Source: Harmothoe impar
Taxonomy: Eukaryota > Annelida > Polychaeta > Phyllodocida > Polynoidae
Length of the DNA: 64,000 nt
Assembly: GCA_947462335.1 (NCBI GenBank)
Contig: OX381720.1
Location: 64,811,946-64,875,945, forward strand
Direction of reading: 5' to 3'
How positions within the stretch are numbered: position 1 is the first letter of the stretch; each line of letters starts with the position of its first letter. A program made the translations under genes and the position numbers. The notes under the pieces were generated by a model. It was not told where the DNA came from. It saw nothing but the letters and a program-made list of their open reading frames with translations, and made no database searches. Shown one piece after another: positions 9,794 to 27,700 of this stretch.

Positions 9794-12700
9794 ACCTGTA
9801 CTTTCATGCTGACTGACACCACATACTGTACCACACCTGTACTTTCATGCTGACACCACAAACTGTACCACACCTGTATTTTCATGCTGACTGACACCAC
9901 ATTCTGTACCACACCTGTACTTTCATGCTGACACCACATACTGTACCCCACCTGTACTTTCATGCTGACTGACACCACATACTGTACCACACCTGCACTT
10001 TCATGCTGACACCACATACTGTACCACACCTGTACTTTCATGCTGACACCATATACTGTACCACACCTGTACTTTCATGCTGACTGACACCACATGCTGT
10101 ACCACACCTGTACTTTCATGCTGACTGACAACACATCCTGTACCACACCTGTACTTTCATGCTGACTGACACCACATACTGTACCACACCTGTACTTTCA
10201 TGCTGACTGACACCACATACTGTACCACACCTGTACTTTCATGCTGACTGACACCACATACTGTACCACACCTGTACTTTCATGCTGACTGACACCACAT
10301 ACTGTACCACACCTGTACTTTCATGCTGACTGACACCACATTCTGTACCACACCTGTACTTTCATGCTGACTGACACCACATACTGTACCACACCTGTAC
10401 TTTCATGCTGACTGACACCACATACTGTACCACACCTGTACTTTCATGCTGCCACCACATACTGTACCACACCTGTACTTTCATGCTGCCACCACATACT
10501 GTACCACACCTGTACTTTCATGCTGACACCACATACTGTACTACACCTGTACTTTCATGCTGACTGACACCACATACTGTACCACACCTGTACTTTCATG
10601 CTGCCACCACATACTGTACCACACCTGTACTTTCATGCTGCCACCACATACTGTACCACACCTGTACTTTCATGCTGCCACCACATACTGTACCACACCT
10701 GTACTTTCATGCTGCCACCACATACTGTACCACACCTGTACTTTCATGCTGACACCACATACTGTACTACACCTGTACTTTCATGCTGACTGACACCACA
10801 TACTGTACCACACCTGTACTTTCATGCTGACACCACATACTGTCCACACCTGTACTTTCATGCTGACTGACACCACATACTGTACCACACCTGTACTGTC
10901 ATGCTGACTGACACCACATACTGGACCACACCTGTACTTTCATGCTGACTGACACCACATACTGCACCACACCTGTACTTTCATGCTGACACCACATACT
11001 GTAGCACACCTGTACTTTCATGCTGACACCACATACTGTACCACACCTGTACTTTCATGCTGACACCACATACTGTACCACACCTGTACTTTCATGCTGA
11101 CTGACACCACATACTGTACCACACGTGTACTTTCATGCTGACACCACATACTGTACCACACCTGTACTTTCATGCTGACACCACATACTGTACCACACCT
11201 GTACTGTCATGCTGACTGACACCACATACTGTACCACACCTGTACTTTCATGCTGACACCACATACTGTACCACACCTGTACTTTCATGCTGACACCACA
11301 TCCTGTACCACACCTGTACTTTCATGCTGACTGACACCACATACTGTACCACACCTGTACTTTCATGCTGACACCACATACTGTACCACACCTGTACTTT
11401 CATGCTGACACCACATACTGTACCACACCTGTACTTTCATGCTGACTGACACCACATACTTTACCACACCTGTACTTTCATGCTGACTGACACCACATAC
11501 TGTACACACCTGTGCTTTCATGCTGACTGACACCACATACTGTACCACACCTGTACTTTCATGCTGACTGACACCACATAATGTACCACACCTGTACTTT
11601 CATGCTGACTGACACCACATACTGTACCGCACCTGTACTTTCATGCTGACTGACACCACATACTGTACCACACCTGTACTTTCATGCTGACTGACACCAC
11701 ATACTGTACCACACCTGTACTTTCATGCTGACACCACATACTGTACCACACCTGTACTTTCATGCTGACTGACACCACATACTGTACACACCTGTGCTTT
11801 CATGCTGACTGACACCACATACTGTACCACACCTGTACTTTCATGCTGACTGACACCACATACTGTACCACACCTGTACTTTCATGCTGACACCACAAAC
11901 TGTACCACACCTGTACTTTCATGCTGACTGACACCACATTCTGTACCACACCTGTACTTTCATGCTGACACCACATACTGTACCACACCTGTACTTTCAT
12001 GCTGACTGACACCACATACTGTACCACACCTGCACTTTCATGCTTACACCACATACTGTACCACACCTGTACTTTCATGCTGACACCATATACTGTACCA
12101 CACCTGTACTTTCATGCTGACTGACACCACATACTGTACAACACCTGTACTTTCATGCTGACTGACACCACATACTGTACCACACCTGCACTTTCATGCT
12201 GACTGACACCATATACTGTACCACACCTGTACTTTCATGCTGACTGACACCACATACTGTACAACACCTGTACTTTCATGCTGACTGACACCACATACTG
12301 TACCACACCTGTACTTTCATGCTGACTGACACCACATACTGTACCACACCTGTACTTTCATGCTGACACCACATACTGTACCACACCTGTACTTTCATGC
12401 TGACTGACACCACATACTGTACCACACCTGTACTGTCATGCTGACTGACACCACATACTGGACCACACCTGTACTTTCATGCTGACTGACACCACATACT
12501 GCACCACACCTGTACTTTCATGCTGACACCACATACTGTACCACACCTGTACTTTCATGCTGACACCACATACTGTACCACACGTGTACTTTCATGCTGA
12601 CACCACATACTGTACCACACCTGTACTTTCATGCTGACACCACATACTGTACCACACCTGTACTTTCATGCTGACTGACACCAGATACTGTACCACACCT

Positions 12701-14099
12701 GTACTTTCATGCTGACACCACATACTGTACCACACCTGTACTTTCATGCTGACACCACATACTGTACCACACCTGTACTTTCATGCTGACTGACACCACA
12801 TACTGTACCACACCTGTACTTTCATGCTGACACCACATACTGTACCACACCTGTACTTTCATGCTGACACCACATACTGTACCACACCTGTACTTTCATG
12901 CTGACTGACACCACATACTGTACCACACCTGTACTGTCATGCTGACTGACACCACATACTGTACCACACCTGTACTTTCATGCTGACACCACAAACTGTA
13001 CCACACCTGTACTTTCATGCTGACTGACACCACATACTGTACCACACCTGTACTTTCATGCTGACACCACATACTGTACCACACCTGTACTTTCATGCTG
13101 ACTGACACCACATACTGTACCACACCTGCACTTTCATGCTGACACCACATACTGTACCACACCTGTACTTTCATGCTGACACAACATACTGTACCACACC
13201 TGTAATTTCATACTGACACCACATACTGTACCACACCTGTACTTTCATGCTGACACCACATACTGTACCACACCTGTACTGTTATGCTGACTGACACCAC
13301 ATACTGTACCACACCTGTACTTTCATGCTGACTGACACCACATACTGTACCACACCTGCACTTTCATGCTGACACCACATACTGTACCACACCTGTACTT
13401 TCATGCTGACTGACACCACAAACTGTACCACACCTGTACTTTCATGCTGACTGACACCACATACTGTACCACACCTGTACTTTCATGCTGACTGACAACA
13501 CATCCTTTACCACACCTGTACTTTCATGCTGACTGACACCACATACTGTACCACACCTGTACTTTCATGCTGACTGACACCACATACTGTACCACACCTG
13601 TACTTTCATGCTGACTGACACCACATACTGTACCACACCTGTACTTTCATGCTGACTGACACCACATACTGTACCACACCTGTACTTTCATGCTGACTGA
13701 CACCACATTCTGTACCACACCTGTACTTTCATGCTGACTGACACCACATACTGTACCACACCTGTACTTTCATGCTGACTGACACCACATACTGTACCAC
13801 ACCTGTACTTTCATGCTGACACCACATCCTGTACCACACCTGTACTTTCATGCTGACTGACACCACATACTGTACCACACCTGTACTTTCATGCTGACAC
13901 CACATACTTTACCACACCTGTACTTTCATGCTGACTGACACCACATACTGTACCACACCTGTACTGTCATGCTGACTGACACCACATACTGGACCACACC
14001 TGTACTTTCATGCTGACTGACACCACATACTGCACCACACCTGTACTTTCATGCTGACACCACATACTGTAGCACACCTGTACTTTCATGCTGACACCA

Positions 14100-17000
14100 C
14101 ATACTGTACCACACCTGTTCTTTCATGCTGACACCACATACTGTACCACACCTGTACTTTCATGCTGACACCACATACTGTACCACACCTGTACTTTCAT
14201 GCTGACACCAAAAACTGTACCACACCTGTACTTTCATGCTGACTGACACCATATTCTGTACCACACCTGTACTTTCATGCTGACACCACATACTGTACCA
14301 CACCTGTACTTTCATGCTGACACCACATACTGTACCACACCTGTACTTTCATGCTGACTGACACCACATACTTTACCACACCTGTACTTTCATGCTGACT
14401 GACACCACATACTGTACACACCTGTGCTTTCATGCTGACTGACACCACATACTGTACCACACCTGTACTTTCATGCTGACTGACACCACATACTGTACCA
14501 CACCTGTACTTTCATGCTGACACCACAAACTGTACCACACCTGTACTTTCATGCTGACTGACACCACATTCTGTACCACACCTGTACTTTCATGCTGACA
14601 CCACATACTGTACCACACCTGTACTTTCATGCTGACTGACACCACATACTGTACCACACCTGCACTTTCATGCTGACACCACATACTGTACCACACCTGT
14701 ACTTTCATGCTGACACCATATACTGTACCACACCTGTACTTTCATGCTGACTGACACCACATACTGTACCACACCTGTACTTTCATGCTGACTGACAACA
14801 CATCCTGTACCACACCTGTACTTTCATGCTGACTGACACCACATACTGTACCACACCTGTACTTTCATGCTGACTGACACCACATACTTTACCACACCTG
14901 TACTTTCATGCTGACTGACACCACATACTGTACCACACCTGTACTTTCATGCTGACTGACACCACATACTGTACCACACCTGTACTTTCATGCTGACTGA
15001 CACCACATTCTGTACCACACCTGTACTTTCATGCTGACTGACACCACATACTGTACCACACCTGTACTTTCATGCTGACTGACACCACATACTGTACCAC
15101 ACCTGTACTTTCATGCTGACACCACATCCTGTACCACACCTGTACTTTCATGCTGACTGACACCACATACTGTACCACACCTGTACTTTCATGCTGACAC
15201 CACATACTGTACCACACCTGTACTTTCATGCTGACTGACACCACATACTGTACCACACCTGTACTGTCATGCTGACTGACACCACATACTGGACCACACC
15301 TGTACTTTCATGCTGACTGACACCACATACTGCACCACACCTGTACTTTCATGCTGACACCACATACTGTACCACACCTGTACTTTCATGCTGACACCAC
15401 ATACTGTACCACACCTGTACTTTAATGCTGACACCACATACTGTACCACACCTGTACTTTCATGCTGACTGACACCACATACTTTACCACACCTGTACTT
15501 TCATGCTGACTGACACCACATACTGTACACACCTGTGCTTTCATGCTGACTGACACCACATACTGTACCACACCTGTACTTTCATGCTGACTGACACCAC
15601 ATCCTGTACCACACCTGTACTTTCATGCTGACACCACAAACTGTACCACACCTGTACTTTCATGCTGACTGACACCACATTCTGTACCACACCTGTACTT
15701 TCATGCTGACACCACATACTGTACCACACCTGTACTTTCATGCTGACTGACACCACATACTGTACCACACCTGCACTTTCATGCTGACACCACATACTGT
15801 ACCACACCTGTACTTTCATGCTGACACCATATACTGTACCACACCTGTACTTTCATGCTGACTGACACCACATACTGTACCACACCTGTACTTTCATGCT
15901 GACACCACATACTGTACCACACCTGTACTTTCATGCTGACTGACACCACATACTGTACCACACCTGTACTGTCATGCTGACTGACACCACATACTGGACC
16001 ACACCTGTACTTTCATGCTGACTGACACCACATACTGCACCACACCTGTACTTTCATGCTGACACCACATAATGTACCACACCTGTACTTTCATGCTGAC
16101 ACCACATACTGTACCACACGTGTACTTTCATGCTGACACCACATACTGTACCACACCTGTACTTTCATGCTGACACCACATACTGTACCACACCTGTACT
16201 TTCATGCTGACTGACACCAGATACTGTACCACACCTGTACTTTCATGCTGACACCACATACTGTACCACACCTGTACTTTCATGCTGACTGACACCACAT
16301 ACTGTACCACACCTGTACTTTCATGCTGACACCACATACTGTACCACACCTGTACTTTCATGCTGACACCACATACTGTACCACACCTGTACTTTCATGC
16401 TGACTGACACCACATACTGTACCACACCTGTACTGTCATGCTGACTGACACCACATACTGTACCACACCTGTACTTTCATGCTGACACCACAAACTGTAC
16501 CACACCTGTACTTTCATGCTGACTGACACCACATACTGTACCACACCTGTACTTTCATGCTGACACCACATACTGTACCACACCTGTACTTTCATGCTGA
16601 CTGACACCACATACTGTACCACACCTGCACTTTCATGCTGACACCACATACTGTACCACACCTGTACTTTCATGCTGACACAACATACTGTACCACACCT
16701 GTAATTTCATACTGACACCACATACTGTACCACACCTGTACTTTCATGCTGACACCACATACTGTACCACACCTGTACTGTTATGCTGACTGACACCACA
16801 TACTGTACCACACCTGTACTTTCATGCTGACTGACACCACATACTGTACCACACCTGCACTTTCATGCTGACACCACATACTGTACCACACCTGTACTTT
16901 CATGCTGACTGACACCACAAACTGTACCACACCTGTACTTTCATGCTGACTGACACCACATACTGTACCACACCTGTACTTTCATGCTGACTGACACCAC

Positions 17001-18700
17001 ATACTGTACGACACCTGTACTTTCATGCTGACTGACACCACATCCTGTACCACACCTGTACTTTCATGCTGACTGACACCACATACTGTACGACACCTGT
17101 ACTTTCATGCTGACTGACACCACATCCTGTACCACACCTGTACTTTCATGCTGACTGACACCACATACTGTACCACACCTGTACTTTCATGCTGACTGAC
17201 ACCACATACTGTACCACACCTGTATTTTCATGCTGACTGACACCACATACTGTACCACACCTGTACTTTCATGCTGACTGACACCACATACTGTACCACA
17301 CCTGTACTTTCATGCTGACTGACACCACATCCTGTACCACACCTGTACTTTCATGCTGACACCACATACTGTACCACACCTGTACTTTCATGCTGACACC
17401 ACATACTGTACCACACCTGTTCTTTCATGCTGACACCACATACTGTACCACACCTGTACTTTCATGCTGACACCACATACTGTACCACACCTGTACTTTC
17501 ATGCTGACACCAAAAACTGTACCACACCTGTACTTTCATGCTGACTCACACCATATTCTGTACCACACCTGTACTTTCATGCTGACACCACATACTGTAC
17601 CACACCTGTACTTTCATGCTGACACCACATACTGTACCACACCTGTACTTTCATGCTGACTGACACCACATACTTTACCACACCTGTACTTTCATGCTGA
17701 CTGACACCACATACTGTACACACCTGTGCTTTCATGCTGACTGACACCACATACTGTACCACACCTGTACTTTCATGCTGACTGACACCACATACTGTAC
17801 CACACCTGTACTTTCATGCTGACACCACAAACTGTACCACACCTGTACTTTCATGCTGACTGACACCACATTCTGTACCACACCTGTACTTTCAAGCTGA
17901 CACCACATACTGTACCACACCTGTACTTTCATGCTGACTGACACCACATACTGTACCACACCTGCACTTTCATGCTGACACCACATACTGTACCACACCT
18001 GTACTTTCATGCTGACACCATATACTGTACCACACCTGTACTTTCATGCTGACTGACACCACATACTGTACCACACCTGTACTTTCATGCTGACTGACAA
18101 CACATCCTGTACCACACCTGTACTTTCATGCTGACTGACACCACATACTGTACCACACCTGTACTTTCATGCTGACTGACACCACATACTTTACCACACC
18201 TGTACTTTCATGCTGACTGACACCACATACTGTACCACACCTGTACTTTCATGCTGACTGACACCACATACTGTACCACACCTGTACTTTCATGCTGACT
18301 GACACCACATTCTGTACCACACCTGTACTTTCATGCTGACTGACACCACATACTGTACCACACCTGTACTTTCATGCTGACTGACACCACATACTGTACC
18401 ACACCTGTACTTTCATGCTGACACCACATCCTGTACCACACCTGTACTTTCATGCTGACTGACACCACATACTGTACCACACCTGTACTTTCATGCTGAC
18501 ACCACATACTGTACCACACCTGTACTTTCATGCTGACTGACACCACATACTGTACCACACCTGTACTGTCATGCTGACTGACACCACATACTGGACCACA
18601 CCTGTACTTTCATGCTGACTGACACCACATACTGCACCACACCTGTACTTTCATGCTGACACCACATACTGTAGCACACCTGTACTTTCATGCTGACACC
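14100..18700. repeat. 3,302-bp spaced block duplication in the satellite
   Basis: A series of variant monomers near 14.1-15.35 kb recurs near 17.4-18.65 kb at a constant offset of 3,302 bp. An example is cctgttctttc at 14115 and 17417. The shared stretch is about 1.25 kb; the sequence between is a different arrangement of monomers. Parts recur again near 19.0-20.1 kb at offsets of about 1,456-1,460 bp. Confidence 0.75.
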
Positions 18701-21700
18701 ACATACTGTACCACACCTGTACTTTCATGCTGACACCACATACTGTACCACACCTGTACTTTCATGCTGACTGACACCACATACTGTACCACACGTGTAC
18801 TTTCATGCTGACACCACATACTGTACCACACCTGTACTTTCATGCTGACACCACATACTGTACCACACCTGTACTTTCATGCTGACTGACACCACATACT
18901 GTACCACACCTGTACTGTCATGCTGACACCACATACTGTACCACACCTGTACTTTCATGCTGACACCACATACTGTACCACACCTGTACTTTCATGCTGA
19001 CTGACACCACATACTGTACCACACCTGTACTTTCATGCTGACACCACATACTGTACCACACCTGTACTTTCATGCTGACACCACATACTGTACCACACCT
19101 GTACTTTCATGCTGACTGACACCACATACTTTACCACACCTGTACTTTCATGCTGACTGACACCACATACTGTACACACCTGTGCTTTCATGCTGACTGA
19201 CACCACATACTGTACCACACCTGTACTTTCATGCTGACTGACACCACATACTGTACCACACCTGTACTTTCATGCTGACTGACACCACATTCTGTACCAC
19301 ACCTGTACTTTCATGCTGACACCACATACTGTACCACACCTGTCCTTTCATGCTGACTGACACCATATACTGTACCACACCTGTACTTTCATGCTGACTG
19401 ACACCACATACTGTACCACACCTGCACTTTCATGCTGCAACCACATACTGTACCACACCTGTACTTTCATGCTGACACCATATACTGTACCATACCTGTA
19501 CTTTCATGCTGACTGACACCACATACTGTACCACACCTGTACTTTCATGCTGACTGACACCACATCCTGTACCACACCTGTACTTTCATGCTGACTGACA
19601 CCACATACTGTACCACACCTGTACTTTCATGCTGACTGACACCACATACTGCACCACACCTGTACTTTCATGCTGACTGACACCACATACTGTACCACAC
19701 CTGTACTTTCATGCTGACTGACACCACATACTGTACCACACCTGTACTTTCATGCTGACTGACACCGCATTCTGTACCACACCTGTACTTTCATGCTGAC
19801 TGACACCACATACTGTACCACACCTGTACTTTCATGCTGACTGACACCACATACTGTACCACACCTGTACTTTCATGCTGACACCACATCCTGTACCACA
19901 CCTGTACTTTCATGCTGACTGACACCACATACTGTACCACACCTGTACTTTCATGCTGACACCACATACTGTACCACACCTGTACTTTCATGCTGACTGA
20001 CACCACATACTGTACCACACCTGTACTGTCATGCTGACTGACACCACATACTGGACCACACCTGTACTTTCATGCTGACTGACACCACATACTGCACCAC
20101 ACCTGTACTTTCATGCTGACACCACATACTGTACCACACCTGTACTTTCATGCTGACACCACATACTGTACCACACCTGTACTTTCATGCTGACACCACA
20201 TACTGTACCACACCTGTACTTTCATGCTGACTGACACCACATACTGTACCACACGTGTACTTTCATGCTGACACCACATACTGTACCACACCTGTACTTT
20301 CATGCTGACACCACATACTGTACCACACCTGTACTTTCATGCTGACTGACACCAGATACTGTACCACACCTGTACTTTCATGCTGACACCACATACTGTA
20401 CCACACCTGTACTTTCATGCTGACACCACATACTGTACCACACCTGTACTTTCATGCTGACTGACACCACATACTGTACCACACCTGTACTTTCATGCTG
20501 ACACCACATACTGTACCACACCTGTACTTTCATGCTGACACCACATACTGTACCACACCTGTACTTTCATGCTGACTGACACCACATACTGTACCACACC
20601 TGTACTGTCATGCTGACTGACACCACATACTGTACCACACCTGTACTTTCATGCTGACACCACAAACTGTACCACACCTGTACTTTCATGCTGACTGACA
20701 CCACATACTGTACCACACCTGTACTTTCATGCTGACACCACATACTGTACCACACCTGTACTTTCATGCTGACTGACACCACATACTGTACCACACCTGC
20801 ACTTTCATGCTGACACCACATACTGTACCACACCTGTACTTTCATGCTGACACAACATACTGTACCACACCTGTAATTTCATACTGACACCACATACTGT
20901 ACCACACCTGTACTTTTATGCTGACTGACACCACATACTGTACCACAGCTGTACTTTCATGCTGACTGACACCACATACTGTACCACACCTGCACTTTCA
21001 TGCTGACACCACATACTGTACCACACCTGTACTTTAATGCTGACTGACACCACATACTGTACCACACCTGTACTGTCATGCTGACACCACATACTGTACC
21101 ATACCTGTACTTTCATGCTGACTGACACCACAAACTGTACCACACCTGTACTTTCATGCTGGCTGACACCACATACTGTACCACACCTGTACTTTCATGC
21201 TGACTGACACCACATACTGTACCAAACCTGTACTTTCATGCTGACTGACACCACATACTGTACCACACCTGTACTTTCATGCTGACTGACACCACATACT
21301 GTACCACACCTGTACTTTCATGCTGACTGACACCACATCCTGTACCACACCTGTACTTTCATGCTGACTGACACCACATACTGTACCACACCTGTACTTT
21401 TATGCTGACTGACACCACATACTGTACCACACCTGTACTTTCATGCTGACTGACACCACATACTGTACCACACCTGTACTTTCATGCTGACTGACACCAC
21501 ATACTGTACCACACCTGTACTTTCATGCTGACTGACACCACATACTGTACCACACCTGTACTTTCATGCTGACACCACATACTGTACCACACCTGTACTT
21601 GCACGCTGACTGACACCACATACAGTACCACACCTGTACTTTCATGCTGACTGACACCACATACTGTACCACACCTGTACTTTCATGCTGACTGACACCA

Positions 21701-24700
21701 CATACTGTACCACACCTGTACTTTCATGCTGACACCACATACTGTACCACACCTGTACTTTCATGCTGACTGACACCACATACTGTACCACACCTGTACT
21801 TTCATGCTGACTGACACCACATACTGTACCACACCTGTACTTTCATGCTGACTGACACCATATACTGTACCACACCTGTACTTTCATGCTGACTGACACT
21901 TAATATTGTACCACACCTGTACTTTCATGCTGACACCACATACTGTACCACACCTGTACTTTCATGCTGACACCACATACTGTACCACACCTGTACTTTC
22001 ATGCTGACTGACACCACATAATGTACCACACCTGTACTGTCATGCTGACTGACACCACATACTGGACCACACCTGTACTTTCATGCTGACTGACACCACA
22101 TACTGCACCACACCTGTACTTTCATGCTGACACCACATACTGTACCACACCTGTACTTTCATACTGACACCACATACTGTACCACACCTGTACTTTCATG
22201 CTGACTGACACCACATACTGTACCACACCTGTACTTTCATGCTGACACCACATACTGTACCACACCTGTACTTTCATGCTGACACCACATACTGTACCAC
22301 ACCTGTACTTTCATGCTGACTGACACCACATACTGTACCACACCTGCACTTTCATGCTGACTGACACCACATACTGTACCACACCTGTACTTTCATGCTG
22401 ACACCACATACTGTACCACACCTGTACTTTCATGCTGACTGACACCACATACTGTACCACACCTGTACTTTCATGCTGACACCACATACTGTACCACACC
22501 TGTACTTTCATGCTGACTGACACCACATACTGTACCACACGTGTACTTTCATGCTGACACCACATACTGTACCACACCTGTACTTTCATGCTGACACCAC
22601 ATACTGTACCACACCTGTACTTTCATGCTGACTGACACCAGATACTGTACCACACCTGTACTTTCATGCTGACACCACATACTGTACCACACCTGTACTT
22701 TCATGCTGACACCACATACTGTACCACACCTGTACTTTCATGCTGACTGACACCACATACTGTACCACACCTGTACTTTCATGCTGACACCACATACTGT
22801 ACCACACCTGTACTTTCATGCTGACTGACACCACATACTGTACCACACCTGTACTGTCATGCTGACTGACACCACATACTGTACCACACCTGTACTTTCA
22901 TGCTGACACCACAAACTGTACCACACCTGTACTTTCATGCTGACTGACACCACATACTGTACCACACCTGTACTTTCATGCTGACACCACATACTGTACC
23001 ACACCTGTACTTTCATGCTGACTGACACCACATACTGTACCACACCTGCACTTTCATGCTGACACCACATACTGTACCACACCTGTACTTTCATGCTGAC
23101 ACAACATACTGTACCACACCTGTAATTTCATACTGACACCACATACTGTACCACACCTGTACTTTTATGCTGACTGACACCACATACTGTACCACACCTG
23201 TACTTTCATGCTGACTGACACCACATACTGTACCACACCTGCACTTTCATGCTGACACCACATACTGTACCACACCTGTACTTTCATGCTGACTGACACC
23301 ACAAACTGTACCACACCTGTACTTTCATGCTGACTGACACCACATACTGTACCACACCTGTACTTTCATGCTGACTGACACCACATACTGTACCACACCT
23401 GTACTGTCATGCTGACACCACATACTGTACCACACCTGTACTTTCATGCTGACTGACACCACAAACTGTACCACACCTGTACTTTCATGCTGACTGACAC
23501 CACATACTGTACCACACCTGTACTTTCATGCTGACTGACACCACATACTGTACCAAACCTGTACTTTCATGCTGACTGACACCACATACTGTACCACACC
23601 TGTACTTTCATGCTGACTGACACCACATACTGTACCACACCTGTACTTTCATGCTGACTGACACCACATCCTGTACCACACCTGTACTTTCATGCTGACT
23701 GACACCACATACTGTACCACACCTGTACTTTTATGCTGACTGACACCACATACTGTACCACACCTGTACTTTCATGCTGACACCACATACTGTACCACAC
23801 CTGTACTTTCATGCTGACTGACACCACATACTGTACCACACCTGTACTTTCATGCTGACTGACACCACATACTGTACCACACCTGTACTTTCATGCTGAC
23901 TGACACCACATACTATACCACACCTGTACTTTCATGCTGACTGACACCACATACTGTACCACACCTGTACTTTCATGCTGACTGACACCACATACTGTAC
24001 CACACCTGTACTTTCATGCTGACTGACACCACATACTGTACCACACCTGTACTTTCATGCTGACACCACATACTGTACCACACCTGTACTTTCATGCTGA
24101 CACCACATACTGTACCACACCTGTACTTTCATGCTGACTGACACCACATACTGTACCACACCTGTACTTTCATGCTGACACCACATACTGTACCACACCT
24201 GTACTTTCATGCTGACTGACACCACATACTGTACCACACCTGTACTTTCATGCTGACACCACATACTGTACCACACCTGTACTTTCATGCTGACACCACA
24301 TACTGTACCACACCTGTACTTTCATGCTGACACCACATACTGTACCACACCTGTACTTTCATGCTGACTGACACCACATCCTGTACCACACCTGTACTTT
24401 CATGCTGACTGACACCACATACTATACCACACCTGTACTTTCATGCTGACTGACACCACATACTGTACCACACCTGTACTTTCATGCTGACTGACACCAC
24501 ATACTGTACCACACCTGTACTTTCATGCTGACTGACACCACATACTGTACCACACCTGTACTTTCATGCTGACACCACATACTGTACCACACCTGTACTT
24601 TCATGCTGACACAACATACTGTACCACACCTGTAATTTCATACTGACACCACATACTGTACCACACCTGTACTTTTATGCTGACTGACACCAAATACTGT

Positions 24701-24789
24701 ACCACACCTGTACTTTCATGCTGACTGACACCACATACTGTACCACACCTGCACTTTCATGCTGACACCACATACTGTACCACACCTGT

Positions 24790-27700
24790 ACTTTCATGCT
24801 GACTGACACCACAAACTGTACCACACCTGTACTTTCATGCTGACTGACACCACATACTGTACCACACCTGTACTTTCATGCTGACTGACACCACATACTG
24901 TACCAAACCTGTACTTTCATGCTGACTGACACCACATACTGTACCACACCTGTACTTTCATGCTGACTGACACCACATACTGTACCACACCTGTACTTTC
25001 ATGCTGACTGACACCACATCCTGTACCACACCTGTACTTTCATGCTGACTGACACCACATACTGTACCACACCTGTACTTTCATGCTGACACCACATACT
25101 GTACCACACCTGTACTTTCATGCTGACTGACACCACATACTGTACCACACCTGTACTGTCATGCTGACTGACACCACATACTGTACCACACCTGTACTTT
25201 CATGCTGACACCACAAACTGTACCACACCTGTACTTTCATGCTGACTGACACCACATACTGTACCACACCTGTACTTTCATGCTGACACCACATACTGTA
25301 CCACACCTGTACTTTCATGCTGACTGACACCACATACTGTACCACACCTGCACTTTCATGCTGACACCACATACTGTACCACACCTGTACTTTCATGCTG
25401 ACACAACATACTGTACCACACCTGTAATTTCATACTGACACCACATACTGTACCACACCTGTACTTTTATGCTGACTGACACCACATACTGTACCACACC
25501 TGTACTTTCATGCTGACTGACACCACATACTGTACCACACCTGCACTTTCATGCTGACACCACATACTGTACCACACCTGTACTTTCATGCTGACTGACA
25601 CCACAAACTGTACCACACCTGTACTTTCATGCTGACTGACACCACATACTGTACCACACCTGTACTTTCATGCTGACTGACACCACATACTGTACCACAC
25701 CTGTACTGTCATGCTGACACCACATACTGTACCACACCTGTACTTTCATGCTGACTGACACCACAAACTGTACCACACCTGTACTTTCATGCTGACTGAC
25801 ACCACATACTGTACCACACCTGTACTTTCATGCTGACTGACACCACATACTGTACCAAACCTGTACTTTCATGCTGACTGACACCACATACTGTACCACA
25901 CCTGTACTTTCATGCTGACTGACACCAGATACTGTACCACACCTGTACTTTCATGCTGACTGACACCACATACTGTACCACACCTGCACTTTCATGCTGA
26001 CTGACACCACATACTGTACCACACCTGTACTTTCATGCTGACACCACATACTGTACCACACCTGTACTTTCATGCTGACTGACACCACATACTGTACCAC
26101 ACCTGTACTTTCATGCTGACACCACATACTGTACCACACCTGTACTTTCATGCTGACTGACACCACATACTGTACCACACCTGTACTGTCATGCTGACTG
26201 ACACCACATACTGTACCACACCTGTACTTTCATGCTGACACCACAAACTGTACCACACCTGTACTTTCATGCTGACTGACACCACATACTGTACCACACC
26301 TGTACTTTCATGCTGACACCACATACTGTACCACACCTGTACTTTCATGCTGACTGACACCACATACTGTACCACACCTGCACTTTCATGCTGACACCAC
26401 ATACTGTACCACACCTGTACTTTCATGCTGACACAACATACTGTACCACACCTGTACTTTCATACTGACACCACATACTGTACCACACCTGTACTTTTAT
26501 GCTGACTGACACCACATACTGTACCACACCTGTACTTTCATGCTGACTGACACCACATACTGTACCACACCTGCACTTTCATGCTGACACCACATACTGT
26601 ACCACACCTGTACTTTCATGCTGACTGACACCACAAACTGTACCACACCTGTACTTTCATGCTGACTGACACCACATACTGTACCACACCTGTACTTTCA
26701 TGCTGACTGACACCACATACTGTACCACACCTGTACTGTCATGCTGACACCACATACTGTACCACACCTGTACTTTCATGCTGACTGACACCACAAACTG
26801 TACCACACCTGTACTTTCATGCTGACTGACACCACATACTGTACCACACCTGTACTTTCATGCTGACTGACACCACATACTGTACCAAACCTGTACTTTC
26901 ATGCTGACTGACACCACATACTGTACCACACCTGTACTTTCATGCTGACTGACACCACATACTGTACCACACCTGTACTTTCATGCTGACTGACACCACA
27001 TACTATACCACACCTGTACTTTCATGCTGACTGACACCACATACTGTACCACACCTGTACTTTCATGCTGACTGACACCACATACTGTACCACACCTGTA
27101 CTTTCATGCTGACTGACACCACATACTGTACCACACCTGTACTTTCATGCTGACACCACATACTGTACCACACCTGTACTTTCATGCTGACACCACATAC
27201 TGTACCACACCTGTACTTTCATGCTGACTGACACCACATACTGTACCACACCTGTACTTTCATGCTGACACCACATACTGTACCACACCTGTACTTTCAT
27301 GCTGACTGACACCACATACTGTACCACACCTGTACTTTCATGCTGACACCACATACTGTACCACACCTGTACTTTCATGCTGACACCACATACTGTACCA
27401 CACCTGTACTTTCATGCTGACACCACATACTGTACCACACCTGTACTTTCATGCTGACTGACACCACATCCTGTACCACACCTGTACTTTCATGCTGACT
27501 GACACCACATACTATACCACACCTGTACTTTCATGCTGACTGACACCACATACTGTACCACACCTGTACTTTCATGCTGACTGACACCACATACTGTACC
27601 ACACCTGTACTTTCATGCTGACTGACACCACATACTGTACCACACCTGTACTTTCATGCTGACACCACATACTGTACCACACCTGTACTTGCACGCTGAC